Below are positions 15,049-24,443 of a stretch of 64,000 bases of DNA, in pieces. This DNA is from Fen-1308 sp035319125 (lineage in GTDB: Bacteria; Nitrospirota; Thermodesulfovibrionia; Thermodesulfovibrionales; Dissulfurispiraceae): the NCBI GenBank assembly GCA_035319125.1, contig DATHDG010000012.1:62001-126000 (forward strand). Direction: 5' to 3'. The notes beneath the pieces were generated by a model. It did not search any database. It saw nothing but the letters and a program-made list of their open reading frames with translations, and was not told where the DNA came from. The position numbers were made by a program, and so were the translations under genes. Each line of letters opens with the position of its first letter. Positions within the stretch are counted from its first letter, which is position 1.

Positions 15049-15471
15049 ATGATTAAGTGGTTCGCGTTAGCGTTTTCATTATTGTTCATGGCAGCATGTG
15101 CAGTAGCTCCCGTTAAAGAGAGCGGACTGAACCAGATAAAGCCCGGAGGCATTCATGAAGAATGTGTGAGTGCCAAGAAAGGAGAAAAGATCGTCTATTC
15201 TTTTTACGCGTCTCTGCCGGTCTCTTTCAATCTGCATTACCACGTTGGAGAGAAAATATATTATCCATTTGACAGGAAGGCGGTTACGCTGGACAACGGA
15301 TCTTATGTTGCTGATCATGAAGATGTTTATTGTCTTATGTGGACAAACAACAATAAGGACAGTGCAACAGTGAATTATAAATATGAGATTCAGCCTGTCG
15401 TGAGGTATTCTACGACACCTGCGGTTAACCGTCCTGAACAGCAGACTCCTCCGGCGAGATCAGGATACTAA
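15049..15471 (+). CDS. GOLD-like domain lipoprotein
   Basis: This 140-residue lipoprotein (lipobox MAAC, Cys about 17) has a beta-rich central domain with SFYASLPVSFNLHYHVGEKI, then MWTNNNKDSATVNYKYE. The xxPVxFNxHYHxGxxI pattern recalls bacterial GOLD/emp24-like beta-sandwich domains, whose ligand is unknown. A proline-rich tail follows. Convergent with mnmA, whose stop lies 5 bases away. Confidence 0.6.
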   Translation: MIKWFALAFSLLFMAACAVAPVKESGLNQIKPGGIHEECVSAKKGEKIVYSFYASLPVSFNLHYHVGEKIYYPFDRKAVTLDNGSYVADHEDVYCLMWTNNNKDSATVNYKYEIQPVVRYSTTPAVNRPEQQTPPARSGY

Positions 15472-15476
15472 AGAAT

Positions 15477-16538
15477 TTAATAAGTTATTATGCCTCCCCC
15501 AAGGACAATGTCTCCGTCATAAAAGACGGCGCTTTGTCCAGGTGTTGGTGCCCATTGAGGTACGCAGAATTCAACCTCTGCAATGCCGTTTGCCAGGATA
15601 TTCAGATTGGCTGGTTCATCTTTCATTGTAGACCGTATTTTGACAGTTGCTTTGAATTGTGCTCCGGGAGGATCTGCGAGCCAGTTTATCTCTTTCACTT
15701 TAAACCGTTTCATCTGGGCCTTGTCTCGAGACCCTGTATAAACTGCATTGGTAGCGGGATCAATCCGGACAACGTATGTAGGCTTGCCGGCAGCAGGCAG
15801 ACGTTTCCTCTGTCCGATGGTAAACAAAAATATCCCATTATGTTGTCCGATTTCTTTGCCGCTGGAGATATCAATTATGGGGCCGCTTTCACTATTTGCA
15901 ATTCCTTTCATAAAGGAAGCATAATTTTTCTCTTCAATAAAGCAGATCTCCTGGCTTTCAGCTTGTGTTGCTGCGTGCAGATCAAGCGTATATGCTATCT
16001 GACGAACCTCCTGTTTTTTTCTTTCGCCGAGGGGCAATAGAAGCCTTGTCAGGATATCTTTATCCAGCGCATAAAGCACATACGACTGATCCTTGCCTGA
16101 ATCAGTGCCTTTGAGCAGACATGCACCGGGTTCTGAACTTTGCACACGGGCATAGTGGCCCGTGGCAATAAAATCAAAACGCCTGCGGTCAGCTGCCTCT
16201 ATTAGCGAAGGGAATTTGACAAAGCGATTGCATAATATACAAGGGTTTGGTGTGATCCCTCTTGAGTAAGCGTCGATAAATGGTTTTATTACTTTCTCTG
16301 AGAAGAGTTCTCTTGCATCGACAATGTTGTGTCTGATTCCTAGTTGCTCTGCGTTTTTTGCAGCGGCTATAGCTGATTCATTTGAACAGCGCGGTGCTTG
16401 ATCGAGCTGTCTGCACGACTGCGAGTCGAAGAGCATCAGGCTGACCCCTTCTACATCATATCCCTGCTCTTTCAGAATATGAGCCGACACTGACGAGTCC
16501 ACGCCGCCGCTTAAACCTACTATCACCTTTTTGGCCAT
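15477..16538 (-). CDS. mnmA: tRNA-specific 2-thiouridylase MnmA
   Basis: This 353-residue enzyme makes s2U34 in tRNA-Lys, Glu and Gln in the cytoplasm. The PP-loop SGGVDSSV (about 9-16) binds ATP. The catalytic cysteines fit NPCILCN (about 99) and ESQEICF (about 197). TGHYAR and GKDQSYVLY (about 148) are conserved. Length and start are normal. Single gene; its neighbours are unrelated. Confidence 0.96.
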   Translation of the reverse strand: MAKKVIVGLSGGVDSSVSAHILKEQGYDVEGVSLMLFDSQSCRQLDQAPRCSNESAIAAAKNAEQLGIRHNIVDARELFSEKVIKPFIDAYSRGITPNPCILCNRFVKFPSLIEAADRRRFDFIATGHYARVQSSEPGACLLKGTDSGKDQSYVLYALDKDILTRLLLPLGERKKQEVRQIAYTLDLHAATQAESQEICFIEEKNYASFMKGIANSESGPIIDISSGKEIGQHNGIFLFTIGQRKRLPAAGKPTYVVRIDPATNAVYTGSRDKAQMKRFKVKEINWLADPPGAQFKATVKIRSTMKDEPANLNILANGIAEVEFCVPQWAPTPGQSAVFYDGDIVLGGGIITY

Positions 16539-16580
16539 TTATTATTTTGACAGACTGAAAGGGGGCCGAGCAAGAATATG

Positions 16581-18719
16581 CTATCTTTTTTTGCTGATCA
16601 GAACCACTGTGCTTCGTGGATTTGCTATGTATGACGACGGCGGATCTATGAGTATTTCTTTGCCGGCATCGAGAAAGTCTTCGCCGCTCTTCATGCCGGT
16701 GTCTATAACTCGGAACCAGTTCTTGCCATCAATCTGAGGCAAACTCACGTTCTGCAATTTGTAGTCTGAATTGAAAATCAGAAACAGCTGATAATCACCT
16801 GACGCTGATTTTACCTCTGCGCCATCAAGCATATAACATATGGTGCGGGCTTCAGGATCATCCCATTGAGGCTTGCCGCCATCAGGACCAAACCACGACA
16901 CATCGGCAATGCGGTTTCCATCCTCATCGGCGCCGGTCAGAAATTTTCTGCTCTGAAGCACCGGATATCTTCGAGTGAAGTTGATAGCATTAGTAAAAAA
17001 ATCGAGAACATCACTATTTGTCCGGGCATCATTCCAGTTGAACCAGCTAAGTTCGTTGTCCTGGCAATATGCATTGTTGTTTCCGTTCTGCGATCGCATA
17101 AACTCGTCACCGCCAAGGAGCATCGGTGTGCCGGCAGAAAAAATAAGCATGCAAGCATAATTCTTTATCAACTGCCTTCTCAATGTGATAACATTGATGT
17201 CATCTGTCTTTCCTTCATAGCCGCAGTTCCAGGAATTGTTGTCGTTTGAGCCATCACTGTTGTTTTCAAGATTAGCATCGTTATGTTTGCCGTCGTACGA
17301 GGCAAGGTCATTGAGTGTAAAGCCGTCATGGCAAGTAATGAAATTGACACTGTTGAAAGCGGACCTTCCGTCGTCGCCATAAAGATCAGCGGATCCGGTC
17401 AGCCGCCATCCCATCTCCCTCAGCTGTCCATCGTCGCCCTTGCCGAATTTTCGCATGCAGTCCCTGAATTTGCCGTTCCATTCAGACCAGTCTACGGGGA
17501 AATTGCCGACCTGGTAAGTGCCCAGATCCCACGGCTCTGCGATTAGCTTGGTCCTGGTGAGCACAGGGTCCTGCGAAACCGCATCGAAAAAAGAAGCAGA
17601 GCTGCGAAAACCTCCAAACTCCCTGCCCAGCACTGATGCCAGATCGAACCTGAATCCGTCAACATGCATCTGCTCAACCCAGTATCTGAGCGAATCCAGC
17701 ACAAAACGTATCACGTGGCTCTTTTCGAAATTCACGCTATTGCCGCATCCGGTGAAATTCATATAGTAGCGGAATGGATCTGAGGCTGTACCTGTAAGAG
17801 TATAATAAGTCGGATTGTCGATCCCCTTGAAACACATCATCGGTCCCATTTCATTGCCTTCCCCCGTGTGGTTGAAGACAACGTCCAGTATCACTTCGAT
17901 CCCTGCTTTATGAAGCTCCCGAACAAGCATTTTGAATTCATTCACCTGACAGCCCGGAGATTTTTGCGATGAATACGATGATTCCGGCGCGAAGAACCCG
18001 ATAGTGTTGTATCCCCAATAATTGGTCAGGCCCCTGTTGATCAGGAAGTCATCGATATAGAACTCATGTATCGGCAGAAGCTCCACAGCATTTACACCAA
18101 GGTTTTTTAAGTGCGGAATTTTTTCAATAAATCCTAAATACGTGCCTCGATTGTTTACTCCCGAAGATGAATGAGCCGTGAAACCTTTGAGATGGACTTC
18201 ATAAATCACTAATTCCTCAAAAGGTGTGTGAGAAGGCGAATCCCCTTGCCAGTCGAAATTGTCATCGATGACAATCGATTTTGGAACTATGGTCGTATTG
18301 TCGCGGAAATCTGTCGAAAGATCTTTTGCAGAAGATTGGCAATCATAGGGTAAAAGCAGATTGTCGATATTTCGGAATTTATCCGTCAATGCTTTTGCGC
18401 ATGGGTCCATAAGGAGCTTGTGATCATTGAAGCGCATCCCTTTTGACGGATCAAAATCACCTCTGATCTTATATCCATAAAGCTGGCCGGCTCTGACACC
18501 ATGAACGAAATTGTGCCATATATATTTAGTCCTGTTTTCAAGACGTATGATATCAGTTGGATCGGCGTCGACCTTATCGAACAGCAGCAGAAAAACTTCT
18601 CGTGCATTTTGGGAATAGATTGCAAAATTCACGCCGTCCGGTGAGAGCGTCGCGCCAAGCGGATAAAACAGGCCCTTGGATATTTGCTTGTCCGTGCGGT
18701 GCTTCAGTTCGTATGGCAT
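16581..18719 (-). CDS. glgX: Glycogen debranching enzyme GlgX (GH13)
   Basis: This 712-residue protein has an N-terminal CBM48 (about 15-120, YPLGATLSPDGVNFAIYS) and a GH13 barrel. The catalytic motifs are present: DVVFNHTGEG (region I, about 285), DGFRFDLAS (nucleophile Asp, about 364), IAEPWD (Glu, about 404) and NFITCHDG (about 460). It removes alpha-1,6 branches from glycogen limit dextrin. No glycogen synthase gene is in view. The gene is divergent from the PHP gene. Confidence 0.94.
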   Translation of the reverse strand: MPYELKHRTDKQISKGLFYPLGATLSPDGVNFAIYSQNAREVFLLLFDKVDADPTDIIRLENRTKYIWHNFVHGVRAGQLYGYKIRGDFDPSKGMRFNDHKLLMDPCAKALTDKFRNIDNLLLPYDCQSSAKDLSTDFRDNTTIVPKSIVIDDNFDWQGDSPSHTPFEELVIYEVHLKGFTAHSSSGVNNRGTYLGFIEKIPHLKNLGVNAVELLPIHEFYIDDFLINRGLTNYWGYNTIGFFAPESSYSSQKSPGCQVNEFKMLVRELHKAGIEVILDVVFNHTGEGNEMGPMMCFKGIDNPTYYTLTGTASDPFRYYMNFTGCGNSVNFEKSHVIRFVLDSLRYWVEQMHVDGFRFDLASVLGREFGGFRSSASFFDAVSQDPVLTRTKLIAEPWDLGTYQVGNFPVDWSEWNGKFRDCMRKFGKGDDGQLREMGWRLTGSADLYGDDGRSAFNSVNFITCHDGFTLNDLASYDGKHNDANLENNSDGSNDNNSWNCGYEGKTDDINVITLRRQLIKNYACMLIFSAGTPMLLGGDEFMRSQNGNNNAYCQDNELSWFNWNDARTNSDVLDFFTNAINFTRRYPVLQSRKFLTGADEDGNRIADVSWFGPDGGKPQWDDPEARTICYMLDGAEVKSASGDYQLFLIFNSDYKLQNVSLPQIDGKNWFRVIDTGMKSGEDFLDAGKEILIDPPSSYIANPRSTVVLISKKR

Positions 18720-18844
18720 GAACTGCCTCCTTTGATCTTAAAAACGGCATCTGCAATAAGATTGTGGTTTATATGGAGAAGTATATCAATACATGCATGG
18801 TCCTGCTATTGTAGTGAATCACCAGATGACCGCACTTGCCGTAT

Positions 18845-18874
18845 TTGGCTTCATCGTCTCTTATGCTTTATAAT
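18845..18874 (+). promoter_or_regulatory. Promoter for a likely leaderless PHP-domain mRNA
   Basis: A perfect TATAAT at 18869..18874, with TTGGCT 18 bases upstream, would start transcription around 18881, at or beside the second candidate ATG (18882). No SD is present. This fits leaderless translation from MIDLHSHT. Confidence 0.5.
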
Positions 18875-18875
18875 T

Positions 18876-19538
18876 ATGCCTATGATTGATCTGCACTCAC
18901 ACACAGTTTTTAGCGATGGAGTACTCATTCCGGCAGAGCTGGCTCGCAGGGCAGTTGCAACTGGCTATGAAGCCCTGGCCATTACAGATCATATGGACCA
19001 CTCAAACATAGATCTGATCGTTCCCAGAATTGTAAAATTGGTAAATGCCCTTAAGGGACATATGCCTATAACCCTGCTGCCTGGTGCGGAGATAACTCAC
19101 GTCCCGCCTTCATTGATACCTGATCTTGTTAAAGAGGCCAGGAGGCTTGGCGCCAGAATCGTGCTTGTTCATGGAGAAACAATCGTCGAACCTGTACTGG
19201 AGGGTACGAACCGCGCCGCAATCGAGGCTGGAGTGGATATCCTGGCGCATCCGGGGCTTATAAGCGAGGACGATTTACTCTTTGCAAAAGATAAGGGTAT
19301 TACTCTTGAAATAACGGCACGGAAAGGCCATAGTATTTCTAATGGTCATGTAGCTCAGTCTGCTCTTCGTCTTGGTATCCCTTTAACAATCAACACTGAT
19401 GCACACGAGCCATCAAACTTGATCAGCTGTGAAACTGCCGGAAAGATTCTGCTTTCAGCAGGAGTCAGCGTTGATCGGATAGAACAAATATTTAAACATG
19501 CAAGAAATCTTGTTGCGAAAGCCAGTGGAGGAATGTAA
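18876..19538 (+). CDS. PHP-domain histidinol-phosphatase-like hydrolase
   Basis: This protein of about 220 residues has all PHP metal motifs: DLHSHTVFSDG (near the start), DH in ITDHMDH (about 45), HGE (about 102), AHPG (about 130) and the terminal TDAH (about 176). Family members are phosphoesterases or metal-dependent hydrolases; the substrate is unknown. The start is ATG 18876 or 18882; the promoter position favours 18882. The stop overlaps the next start as TAATG, so the pair is coupled. Confidence 0.85.
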   Translation: MPMIDLHSHTVFSDGVLIPAELARRAVATGYEALAITDHMDHSNIDLIVPRIVKLVNALKGHMPITLLPGAEITHVPPSLIPDLVKEARRLGARIVLVHGETIVEPVLEGTNRAAIEAGVDILAHPGLISEDDLLFAKDKGITLEITARKGHSISNGHVAQSALRLGIPLTINTDAHEPSNLISCETAGKILLSAGVSVDRIEQIFKHARNLVAKASGGM

Positions 19539-20218
19539 TGCCGAAGGTCATCAAGAAGCGTATAAGCAAACACGAAAACCCTGAGGAGAGTCTTCAGGAG
19601 ACCGTAGAGGATATACGGGGCAGATTGAGAGAACGCCAGAGGATTCTGGTCAGAGCCCTTGCGGCCTTTCTTGTCGTGTTGGTGGTGATCTGCGGATTCT
19701 ATATCTATAATAAAACTCGGACTGCAAAAGCTGCTGAACTGCAAGGTAAGGCATATAATTTATTCTATAGCGAAAATGGTGCACAATCAGCAGATGGTCG
19801 TGAGAACTATAAAAAAGCTCTCGATCTGTTTATGCAAGCATACGAAATAAAGAAGAGCGCAGATATTCTGTTGTATGTGGCATATTGTCAATATGAACTT
19901 GGCAATTATGATGATTCTATTAAATCGCTGAAAGAGCTAATAGGAAAATATTCGGATCAGAGGATAACACCACTTGCTTACTATAAAATGGCAGAGGCCT
20001 ATCTGAAGAAGGGAGATAGCGCTTCGGCTCTGGCAACACTGAAAGACCTGTCTAATATCAAGGATGCAATGTTCAGAGATATGGCCCTCATGGAAAACGG
20101 CAAGATACTGGAGTCACAGGGCAAGAGTGAAGAAGCTAAGGCTGTGTACAAAGAATTAATAGCAAAGTTTCCGAATTCTGTATTTGTAGCAGAGTCAAAA
20201 GCTAAAGCCGGCGAATAG
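19538..20218 (+). CDS. YfgM-like membrane-anchored tetratricopeptide protein
   Basis: This 226-residue protein has a basic cytoplasmic N-terminus, one membrane segment (about 42-60, LAAFLVVLVVICGFYIY) and a periplasmic TPR region (about 80-225), with repeats such as ALDLFMQAYE, SIKSLKELIGKY and AKAVYKELIAKFP. The layout is that of YfgM/ancillary SecYEG translocon proteins. Coupled to the PHP gene by TAATG. Its stop is 1 base from the stop of convergent mltD, with no terminator between. Confidence 0.7.
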   Translation: MPKVIKKRISKHENPEESLQETVEDIRGRLRERQRILVRALAAFLVVLVVICGFYIYNKTRTAKAAELQGKAYNLFYSENGAQSADGRENYKKALDLFMQAYEIKKSADILLYVAYCQYELGNYDDSIKSLKELIGKYSDQRITPLAYYKMAEAYLKKGDSASALATLKDLSNIKDAMFRDMALMENGKILESQGKSEEAKAVYKELIAKFPNSVFVAESKAKAGE

Positions 20219-20219
20219 A

Positions 20220-21692
20220 TTAAGCTCTTCTGGTTTTGGCTTTCGTGCGAGACTTGCCTTTTGCTACCTTATCATGTCTGGATTTGGCGCCTTTCCTGGC
20301 TATCTTGGAGCGGTGACTGCCGTGCCCCCTGCTCTTTTTCGAAGCACGCAGAGAGCTTGTTGAAACCTTACTTGCTGTTATTTTGTCATCAACATCAGCA
20401 AAGTATTTGCCCCGCGGCGGCAACTTGATCTTTTCTCCAGCTGAAAGCCTTTCTATGCCCGCCATTGAATTGAGTGCTAGTATAGTGCTAATCGGCACTC
20501 TGCTTCTTGCGGCGATCTTTTTAAGCGATTCCTGTTTGCGAACTGTATAGGTGTCGTAGCTGAAAAGTCTTTCATCAGGTATCTTTGCCAAATTCTCAAT
20601 AAATGTATCAGCAGTGTCAACAGGCAAACGAAGCGTATACTCTTTTGTGTTAGGCGGAGTGCTCCATCTCCTGAGCTCCGGATTAAGCTCACGTATTACA
20701 TTGACGCTTGTGCCAGCGCATTTTGCCACTATATCGAGATCAACTGGAATATATAGGATTACCTCATCATATTCAAAAGGCTCATGATAAGTCAGATCGC
20801 GAAAACCATACTCTTCCGGCGTATTTGCTATAATTGAAGCAGCAATAAATCTCGGCACATAATCCTTTGTTTCCTGTCTGATCTGCTTTGTGTCTAACAG
20901 CGACCAGAAATCCTCTGAATCTGTCCTTTTAAGGGCTTTGGCTATTCTTCCTTCTCCTGCATTATATGCTGCAAGAGCAAGACTCCATGAACCGAACATG
21001 TCATGCAGGTCTTTGAGATACTCGGCGGCAGCTACAGTTGATTTGACGGGGTCTTTTCTTTCATCTCTCCACCAGTCTATCACCAGTCCATAGCGCTTAG
21101 CGGTGCCTGCAATAAATTGCCAGGGGCCGGCAGCCCGCGCTGGAGAGTATGCCTTGGTGTTGAACCCGCTTTCAACAATCGGCAAAAACACCAAATCCTC
21201 TGGCATATTCTTTTCTTTTAATATATGTTTCATTATCTCAATATATCTAGCGGATCTTTCCAGCCAGACCGAAAAACGCTGCTTCAAATTTCTTGTATAC
21301 AGGCTGAAGCTTTTCTCGATGGCTTGGTTAGCTTTCTTGTCTGACGGTGATAACGAGATGGATAGAGGCGGAGTTATTGTAGGTGTGCTATTCTGTTCAG
21401 CCTTGCCAGTTGATTTAATATCCTGATTGGCCGGCGCCGACTGGTATGCAGGTGCCTGCGGTTCCGGTGGCGCTTGCAAAGGTACAGCCGGAGAGTCAAC
21501 GGCTGCAGGCTGAGCTGTGTTTAAGCGTTCCAGCACGGTTTCCTGTTGAGGTGCCTCGATTGTTGCTGTAACCTCAGGCGCCTTGGCTATCATGTCCGTA
21601 GCCCCATTAGTAGCGCAGAAAGCTGACTGGGCGATATAAAGTGAAAAGAGGATAAAAAGTACTACCCCCCTGAAACCTGCAAATATCTGCAT
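20220..21692 (-). CDS. mltD: MltD-like lytic transglycosylase with LysM domains and a basic tail
   Basis: This 490-residue protein has a signal peptide, a Pro/Ala-rich linker, an SLT lytic transglycosylase domain (about 135-275) with catalytic Glu in VESGFNTKAYSPARAAGPWQF and AAYNAGEGRI, and two LysM-like segments (about 315-365 and 372-420, YTVRKQESLKKIAARSRVP). It cleaves peptidoglycan to 1,6-anhydro products in the periplasm. The last 55 residues are Lys/Arg/Ser-rich, which is unusual for MltD. Confidence 0.9.
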   Translation of the reverse strand: MQIFAGFRGVVLFILFSLYIAQSAFCATNGATDMIAKAPEVTATIEAPQQETVLERLNTAQPAAVDSPAVPLQAPPEPQAPAYQSAPANQDIKSTGKAEQNSTPTITPPLSISLSPSDKKANQAIEKSFSLYTRNLKQRFSVWLERSARYIEIMKHILKEKNMPEDLVFLPIVESGFNTKAYSPARAAGPWQFIAGTAKRYGLVIDWWRDERKDPVKSTVAAAEYLKDLHDMFGSWSLALAAYNAGEGRIAKALKRTDSEDFWSLLDTKQIRQETKDYVPRFIAASIIANTPEEYGFRDLTYHEPFEYDEVILYIPVDLDIVAKCAGTSVNVIRELNPELRRWSTPPNTKEYTLRLPVDTADTFIENLAKIPDERLFSYDTYTVRKQESLKKIAARSRVPISTILALNSMAGIERLSAGEKIKLPPRGKYFADVDDKITASKVSTSSLRASKKSRGHGSHRSKIARKGAKSRHDKVAKGKSRTKAKTRRA

Positions 21693-21782
21693 GATTTATT
21701 AGAAACCATAAACATACGCAATGTCAAGGGCATAAGTCACGTACTGCCTGCAATTTCTTGCGACTTAAGCTGGACAACTTGT

Positions 21783-22769
21783 CTATCCGCCTATCTTTGA
21801 CATCGGTTTCAGATGGGTAAAGCTCTTGTCTCTGGATATGGTATGGCTGCTGGGCTTTATCTGTACCGCCAGCCGCAGCAATTTCTCTATCTCACTGTTT
21901 GGGGCGCCTGAGCGCAAGGCTGATTTCAGATCGATCTCAGTCTCTGAGAAGAGGCATGGTCGCAATTTACCGTCAGAAGTCAATCTTAACCTGTTGCACG
22001 AGCCACAAAAATGGTGAGTGAGCGCGCTGATAAAGCCGATAACTCCTGGCGCTCCATCAAACCTGAAATAACGAGCCGGACCATTTCTCCGAATCTTAAC
22101 GGGCACTAAAGGAGCTATTGCTTCAACACGCCTCTTAATGTCCTCAGAAGAGAGATATCTGTCTTCGCTCCAAAACTCTGTAGCGCCTATTGGCATGAAT
22201 TCAATAAATCTAATGTGAGCCGGGCGTTTAAGGGTCATCATGGCGAAATCAACAATTTCATCATCGTTAAATCCGCGGATAGGGACCATATTTATCTTGA
22301 CTGGATATAATCCTGCATCTTCTGCAGCCGATATGCCCTCAAGGACATCGCTCAGATTGCCGCCTCTCGTCATCTCTCTATACCGGTCAGGCTGAAGCGA
22401 ATCCAGGCTCACATTTACTCTTTTCAGCCCAGCTGCGGCTAGAGATGCTGTGAGACCTTTTAGAAGGATGCCATTTGTGGTCAGACTTAGGTCTTCTATG
22501 CCTTCAATTTTAGAGATGGCTGATATAAGATAAGGCAAGTTCCCGCGTATTAGGGGCTCTCCGCCGGTCAGACGTATCTTCTTAACCCCCAGGTCAGCAG
22601 CAATTGTCACTATGCGGATTATCTCTTCGTATCTGAGTATATCTGAATGGCCCACTGGCTTGATGCCGCCCGTTGGCATGCAATATATGCATCTGAGATT
22701 GCATCTGTCGATGATCGAGATGCGCATGTAGTCTATTACACGCTCGAAGCTGTCTCTAATCTCTTTCAT
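21783..22769 (-). CDS. moaA: GTP 3',8-cyclase MoaA
   Basis: This 328-residue radical SAM enzyme starts molybdenum-cofactor synthesis from GTP. The N-terminal cluster motif is CNLRCIYCMP (about 23-32), with GGEP for AdoMet (about 71). The second [4Fe-4S] site fits HHFCGSCNRLRLTSDGKLRPC (about 257-277). The C-terminus ends in GG, needed for activity in the family. No other moa gene is in the window. Confidence 0.96.
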   Translation of the reverse strand: MKEIRDSFERVIDYMRISIIDRCNLRCIYCMPTGGIKPVGHSDILRYEEIIRIVTIAADLGVKKIRLTGGEPLIRGNLPYLISAISKIEGIEDLSLTTNGILLKGLTASLAAAGLKRVNVSLDSLQPDRYREMTRGGNLSDVLEGISAAEDAGLYPVKINMVPIRGFNDDEIVDFAMMTLKRPAHIRFIEFMPIGATEFWSEDRYLSSEDIKRRVEAIAPLVPVKIRRNGPARYFRFDGAPGVIGFISALTHHFCGSCNRLRLTSDGKLRPCLFSETEIDLKSALRSGAPNSEIEKLLRLAVQIKPSSHTISRDKSFTHLKPMSKIGG

Positions 22770-22836
22770 GAAATTATTATCGCGTCAAGGCAGTAGATTT
22801 GACAATACCCTTTTGTCGACAGCAGAAAAAAGGTAT

Positions 22837-23781
22837 TTATTTTTTCTTCTTGGATTTAGAGGATTGTGTTTTAGACGACAGCTTCTTCAATCTTTCTCTC
22901 GCCTGTTCAGCTTCATTCGATTTGGGATATTTTTCTATCAAGGTTTCAAGGATCACCTTGCCGGTTTTCTTGTCGCCGATTTCAAGGAATGAGTACCCTT
23001 GCCTGAGCATAGCCCCTTTTGCTTTCTCATGGTTCGGGTATTTCTTCAGAAAATCCTCGTAAGCAAGTATGGCATCCTCATATTTTCTTTCAGCGTAAAA
23101 GGTTTCTCCTATCCAGAAATAGGAATTTGGTGTCAGACTCTCCTTGGGATATTCCTTGTTGAAGCGCTCGAATTTCTTGCGTGCATCTGCATATTTCTTT
23201 CCCTTATAAGCTATATGTGCCTCATCGTAAAGTCTCGCGGCACTATCGCTAGCCTTGGGTTCGACAGCCTTTGTAGGTGCTGTGGCAGTATCTCCAATAA
23301 CTTTGGCTGTATCACCTGCATCTGCAGCAGCTTTCGGTTTGCCGTCTCTCTGCTGGTTTTCGAGCGCAGTTATGCGGGCCTTTTGCAGTTCCAGTTCTGT
23401 TGTAAGGTCTTTAATCGTCTTATCCATGAAATATTTGTTTTCGTCAAAGCGGCCCCTAAGAGACTGCAGTTCCTTTGAATAGTCACTGGTCTGCGAAAGA
23501 ATGTTTGTTTGGCTTTCCTTTATTGCGGTAAGGCTGTTTATTTCGCGCTGCATGGAAGCAACTTGTTCTTTCACGCGTGCAAATTCCCTGTCACGGTTGG
23601 CGCTCACAGCTTGGTTTTGTGCAAGGTTAGACCTGACCGAATCCATATCAGAATCAGTCACGCAGCCTGTAACAGAAATGCCGGCCAATAATAACAGAGG
23701 AAGAAGGGAGCGACGGAACGCTCCACGATTTTCAATAAAACCAAGCTTGTTTGCCGTCGTTCCCTTCTTCCTTGTAAGCAT
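22837..23781 (-). CDS. cpoB: CpoB/YbgF-like Tol-Pal system protein (lipoprotein form)
   Basis: This 314-residue protein has a lipobox-like VTGC (Cys about 40) after a hydrophobic segment, a coiled coil (about 45-125) and three C-terminal TPRs (about 185-305), beginning ARLYDEAHIAYKGKKYADAR. CpoB coordinates peptidoglycan synthesis with outer-membrane constriction through Tol-Pal. A lipid anchor differs from E. coli, where CpoB is soluble. Three bases after pal, with the SD (GGAGG) inside pal. Confidence 0.85.
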   Translation of the reverse strand: MLTRKKGTTANKLGFIENRGAFRRSLLPLLLLAGISVTGCVTDSDMDSVRSNLAQNQAVSANRDREFARVKEQVASMQREINSLTAIKESQTNILSQTSDYSKELQSLRGRFDENKYFMDKTIKDLTTELELQKARITALENQQRDGKPKAAADAGDTAKVIGDTATAPTKAVEPKASDSAARLYDEAHIAYKGKKYADARKKFERFNKEYPKESLTPNSYFWIGETFYAERKYEDAILAYEDFLKKYPNHEKAKGAMLRQGYSFLEIGDKKTGKVILETLIEKYPKSNEAEQARERLKKLSSKTQSSKSKKKK

Positions 23782-23783
23782 TA

Positions 23784-24314
23784 TTAACGACCTCCCTCAG
23801 TTAAGACTAAATGGTCTCTTCTGTTTCTGGCCCAGCACTCCTCAGTGCTCTCCGTGCAAAGCGGCTTCTCTTTTCCATAGCTTATAGTATCGATTTTAGC
23901 GGAAGGTATTCCGAGAGACATCAGGTATTGCTTTGCAGCGCTAGCTCTTTTGTCTCCAAGCGCAAGGTTGTATTCCTTGGTGCCTCTTTCATCACAATTC
24001 CCCTCAACGAGTACTTTGGCGTTGGATTTGCCCATAATGTTTGCGACATCCTTGAGAATTGCGACGCCCTCGTCGTTGAGATCGTATTTATCAAAAGCAA
24101 AATGGATATCGCCGATCTTTGTCCCCAACTCCCTTAGTGTTCCTGTAACGGCCTCCTCTTTCGCAGCGGAAGGCTGCTTTTCAGTTACGGATTCAGCCTG
24201 CTGCATCGACTTGGATCCAGGCTGCTCCGGTGGGGCCGCCACCTGCCTCTGACTGCACGACACAGACAAGACAAACGCAGACAGTACAGCGAAGATAAAA
24301 AGCAATCTCTTCAT
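23784..24314 (-). CDS. pal: Peptidoglycan-associated lipoprotein Pal
   Basis: This 176-residue outer-membrane lipoprotein has lipobox VSC (Cys about 20), a Gln/Pro/Ala linker and an OmpA-like domain (about 65-176): HFAFDKYDLN, then NCDERGTKEYNLALGDKRA, the peptidoglycan-binding motif. tolQRAB are not beside it, which is unusual for a pal-cpoB pair. Strong SD before ATG 24314. Confidence 0.94.
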   Translation of the reverse strand: MKRLLFIFAVLSAFVLSVSCSQRQVAAPPEQPGSKSMQQAESVTEKQPSAAKEEAVTGTLRELGTKIGDIHFAFDKYDLNDEGVAILKDVANIMGKSNAKVLVEGNCDERGTKEYNLALGDKRASAAKQYLMSLGIPSAKIDTISYGKEKPLCTESTEECWARNRRDHLVLTEGGR

Positions 24315-24443
24315 GGCAAATACCTCCTAGTTGTAGATTATAATTTTGTTAACAGCTAATTTAACAAATATCGGAGTTCAATGCAAATCAGTTTCCGGAT
24401 TGAGCAGCAAATAGAGAATAAATAATATGATTCGAATGTGGTT

